Below, in pieces: positions 5,646-7,396 of a stretch of 7,396 nucleotides of DNA. Both the position numbers and the translations under genes were made by a program. This stretch comes from Flavobacteriales bacterium (GTDB lineage Bacteria > Bacteroidota > Bacteroidia > Flavobacteriales_D > Sanyastnellaceae). Each line of letters opens with the position of its first letter. The first letter of the stretch is position 1. The stretch spans positions 4,323 through 11,718 of the forward strand of contig JANRAA010000010.1 of the NCBI GenBank assembly GCA_030728235.1, in the 5' to 3' direction. The notes beneath the pieces were generated by a model that saw nothing but the letters and a program-made list of their open reading frames with translations, was not told where the DNA came from and searched no databases.

Positions 5646-7076
5646 ATGAGTACGGATCAAAATCAGGTTTGGAAGAACTGCATTGATATTATCAAAGACA
5701 ATGTAAGTATGCAGGCATTCAAGACTTGGTTTGAGCCCATTAAACCAGTGAAACTGGAGAAAAATGTGTTAACGATTCAAGTTCCATCTCAGTTTTTTTA
5801 TGAGTGGCTTGAAGAACACTATGTTCCATTGCTAAAGCGAATCATTCGCAAAGAGTTAGGAACCGAAGGCCGTTTGGAGTACAGCATTATCATGGAGAAC
5901 AACTTCGACAATGCAAATCCCTACACGGTAAAGGTACCTACAACTAACAAGAAGGCCATTAAAAACCCTGCTGTATCGATGCCACTCGACATGAGTGACA
6001 ATCCGATCAGAAACCCATTCATCATTCCGGGTCTTCGCAAGCTGAACATTGATTCTAACCTGAATCCTAACTATTCTTTCGACAATTTCATTGAGGGCGA
6101 TTGCAACCGTTTAGCCCGTTCTGCGGGATTTGCGGTGGCTAACAAACCAGGCGGCACCTCATTTAACCCACTGCTAATTTACGGCGGTGTTGGTTTAGGT
6201 AAGACACACCTCTCGCATGCCATTGGTATCGAGATCAAAAATAAATATCCAGAGAAAACAGTCTTGTACGTTTCTTCTGAGAAATTCACGCACCAGTTTA
6301 TTGATGCAGTGAAAAACAACAGCGTAAATGATTTCAGCCACTTCTATCAGATGATCGATGTGCTAATCATGGACGATGTCCAATTCTTCAGTGGAAAAGA
6401 AAAAACACAAGACGTGTTCTTCCACATCTTCAACCACCTGCACCAAACAGGCAAGCAGATTGTTCTTACATCTGACAAGCCACCAGTTGAAATGCAGGGC
6501 ATGGAACAGCGACTATTGTCTCGTTTCAAATGGGGATTGAGTGCTGATCTTCAGACACCTTCACTTGAGACTCGTATCGCGATTTTGGAAAAGAAGATGT
6601 ACGCTGATGGTATCGAACTCCCGAAAGATGTAGTTGAATACCTTGCCTACAGCATCACGACCAACATCCGCGAGCTAGAAGGTGCTCTTATTTCACTGAT
6701 TGCCCAAGCATCACTCAACCGTAAGTCTATTACGCTTGATTTGGCCAAGCAGATGATCGATAAGTTCGTTAAGAACACTGCGCGTGAAGTATCTATCGAC
6801 TACATCCAAAAAGTAGTTTGTGATTACTTCGACCTTCCGATTGAGTTATTGAAATCGAAAACACGCAAGCGCGAAATCGTTCAAGCACGTCAGATAGCTA
6901 TGTACTTTGCAAAGAAAATGACCAAGTCTTCACTCGCAAACATCGGACTGCACTGCGGAGGGAAAGACCACGCTACTGTTCTTCACGCTTGCCGCACGGT
7001 GAACAATCTGCAAGAAACAGACAAGCACTTCAGAAAGTACTTGGATGATTTGGAAAAGAAATTGAATATTCAGTAG
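5646..7076 (+). CDS. dnaA: Chromosomal replication initiator protein DnaA
   Basis: AAA+ ATPase that binds DnaA boxes and melts the chromosomal origin; 476 aa from the ATG at 5646. Domain I (about 1-85) has the helicase-loading pattern W9, FKTWFEPIKP (25-34), VPSQFFYEWLEEHY (46-59). A linker with NPFIIPGL (123-130) leads to the AAA+ module (about 140-375): NYSFDNFIEGDCNRLA (142-157), Walker A GGVGLGKTH (180-188), Walker B LIMDDVQFF (240-248), sensor I VLTSDKPP (273-280), RLLSRFKWG with the arginine finger (289-297) and sensor II NIRELEGAL (340-348). Domain IV (about 380-476) carries the DnaA signature with GGKDHATVLHACR (438-450). An in-frame TTG at 5616 would add 10 residues, but MSTDQNQVWKN is the more natural N-terminus. 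All key residues are intact. Autoregulation by DnaA is typical of the family, though no clear DnaA box is seen in the promoter region. Confidence 0.98.
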   Translation: MSTDQNQVWKNCIDIIKDNVSMQAFKTWFEPIKPVKLEKNVLTIQVPSQFFYEWLEEHYVPLLKRIIRKELGTEGRLEYSIIMENNFDNANPYTVKVPTTNKKAIKNPAVSMPLDMSDNPIRNPFIIPGLRKLNIDSNLNPNYSFDNFIEGDCNRLARSAGFAVANKPGGTSFNPLLIYGGVGLGKTHLSHAIGIEIKNKYPEKTVLYVSSEKFTHQFIDAVKNNSVNDFSHFYQMIDVLIMDDVQFFSGKEKTQDVFFHIFNHLHQTGKQIVLTSDKPPVEMQGMEQRLLSRFKWGLSADLQTPSLETRIAILEKKMYADGIELPKDVVEYLAYSITTNIRELEGALISLIAQASLNRKSITLDLAKQMIDKFVKNTAREVSIDYIQKVVCDYFDLPIELLKSKTRKREIVQARQIAMYFAKKMTKSSLANIGLHCGGKDHATVLHACRTVNNLQETDKHFRKYLDDLEKKLNIQ

Positions 7077-7101
7077 AGATTTTTCTACTATCGATTTGAA
7101 G

Positions 7102-7131
7102 AGCCTACGGAGAAATTCGTAGGCTTTTTTT
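7102..7131 (+). terminator. Intrinsic (Rho-independent) terminator of dnaA
   Basis: A perfect 8-bp stem AGCCTACG (7102-7109) / CGTAGGCT (7118-7125) with an 8-nt loop GAGAAATT is followed directly by a seven-base T-run (7125-7131). It begins 25 nt after the dnaA stop and should end its transcript, so dnaA is probably monocistronic. Confidence 0.9.
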
Positions 7132-7229
7132 ATAGGTGAAGCTTCCTATTTGAACATTGAGATAGTAATCTACAACAGACCATGTTAAATCCCATAAAAC
7201 ACTATATATCAGCCGTTTAACAAAATTGG

Positions 7230-7288
7230 TTTCAGGGGCCTCCAACCTCCTCCCCAATCCGAAGGTACTATTCTCCTGAAATTTTCAG
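7230..7288. repeat. TTTCAG / CTGAAA / TTTCAG inverted repeat set
   Basis: TTTCAGG (7230-7236) is complementary to CCTGAAA (7275-7281), and the overlapping CTGAAA (7276-7281) is also complementary to TTTCAG (7283-7288) one base away. The middle element could pair with either neighbour; the first pairing gives a real hairpin with a 38-nt loop, while the second is only a cruciform-like near-palindrome, since its one-base loop is too tight for RNA. Confidence 0.45.
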
Positions 7289-7294
7289 CTATAA

Positions 7295-7314
7295 TAAACG
7301 TTTATAAACGTTTA
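7295..7314. repeat. 20-bp perfect palindrome of two tandem TAAACGTTTA units
   Basis: The self-complementary 10-mer TAAACGTTTA occurs twice without a gap (7295-7304 and 7305-7314), so the whole 20 bp is a perfect palindrome. It sits in AT-rich non-coding DNA about 220 bp after the dnaA stop. It is a plausible binding site for dimeric regulators, possibly two dimers one helical turn apart; no regulator is known to me for this exact site. Confidence 0.65.
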
Positions 7315-7396
7315 ATCTAAAAATCATATAATACTGTATTTCAAGACTTTAACCTACAAATAACCACTTCAATCTCTTTCCATAACCGACCACATC

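Larger units (their letters stand above)
7132..7396. other. Non-coding region downstream of dnaA
   Basis: This 265-nt stretch has no open reading frame of note on either strand, and no tRNA or rRNA that I can recognise. It contains a pyrimidine-rich patch (7238-7260), a set of TTTCAG/CTGAAA repeats (7230-7288), a 20-bp palindrome (7295-7314) and three TAACC pentamers at 11- and 22-nt spacing near the window end. It may be the upstream region of a gene beyond the window, or part of a replication control region; neither can be shown here. Confidence 0.5.

Noticed and set aside
7228..7290. Possible tRNA-like or small RNA gene
   Set aside because: No cloverleaf, no T-loop GGTTCRANNCC motif and no promoter or terminator framing were found; only simple inverted repeats remain.
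1..7396. Mobile element, CRISPR array, toxin-antitoxin or defence island
   Set aside because: No transposase, integrase, regularly spaced repeats, paired small toxin/antitoxin genes or defence-type domains are visible; all complete genes look like chromosomal core or common Bacteroidota genes.

Overview
The window looks like ordinary chromosomal DNA from a member of the Bacteroidota, probably a Flavobacteriales-type organism. The clues are the protein set (DnaA ending in the GGKDHATVLHA form of its signature, and a ComB-type phosphatase next to glycine cleavage T-protein). The apparent absence of Shine-Dalgarno-dependent starts fits too, as do TAnnTTTG-like promoter boxes close to start codons. 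The group assignment is an inference from protein character; no database search was possible.

Layout. Six genes run left to right from position 1 to 4899: the 3' end of a family-4-like glycosyltransferase (1-284), gcvT (343-1443), a ComB-family 2-phosphosulfolactate phosphatase homologue (1448-2197), a secreted trinuclear-zinc S1/P1 nuclease or phospholipase C-type enzyme (2187-3170), a small secreted carboxypeptidase-regulatory-like protein (3236-3787) and a homologue of the tRNA-queuosine mannosyltransferase QTMAN/GTDC1 (3805-4899). gcvT, comB and the zinc hydrolase are 4 nt apart and then overlap by 11 nt, so they are very likely co-transcribed. A 65-nt gap holding a perfect 9-bp inverted repeat separates them from the next two genes. 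A hotdog-fold acyl-CoA thioesterase lies on the opposite strand (5283-4879), converging on the mannosyltransferase with a 21-bp overlap of the coding ends. After a 362-nt divergent non-coding region comes dnaA (5646-7076), which ends in a clear intrinsic terminator (7102-7131). The last 265 nt hold no recognisable gene but contain a 20-bp perfect palindrome and other small repeats.

How the genes relate. There is no obvious single pathway. GcvT is one-carbon metabolism, ComB a small-molecule phosphatase, the zinc enzyme and the CPD-like protein are exported, the QTMAN homologue is predicted to act on tRNA, the thioesterase on acyl-CoAs, and DnaA on replication initiation. No CRISPR array, transposon, tRNA, rRNA, toxin-antitoxin or recognisable defence system is visible, and I do not see a convincing undescribed multi-gene system. 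The points most worth a second look are the bacterial QTMAN homologue, the ComB homologue without visible coenzyme M partners, the zinc enzyme with spacing intermediate between P1 nuclease and phospholipase C, and several palindromic elements in the non-coding DNA, especially around dnaA.
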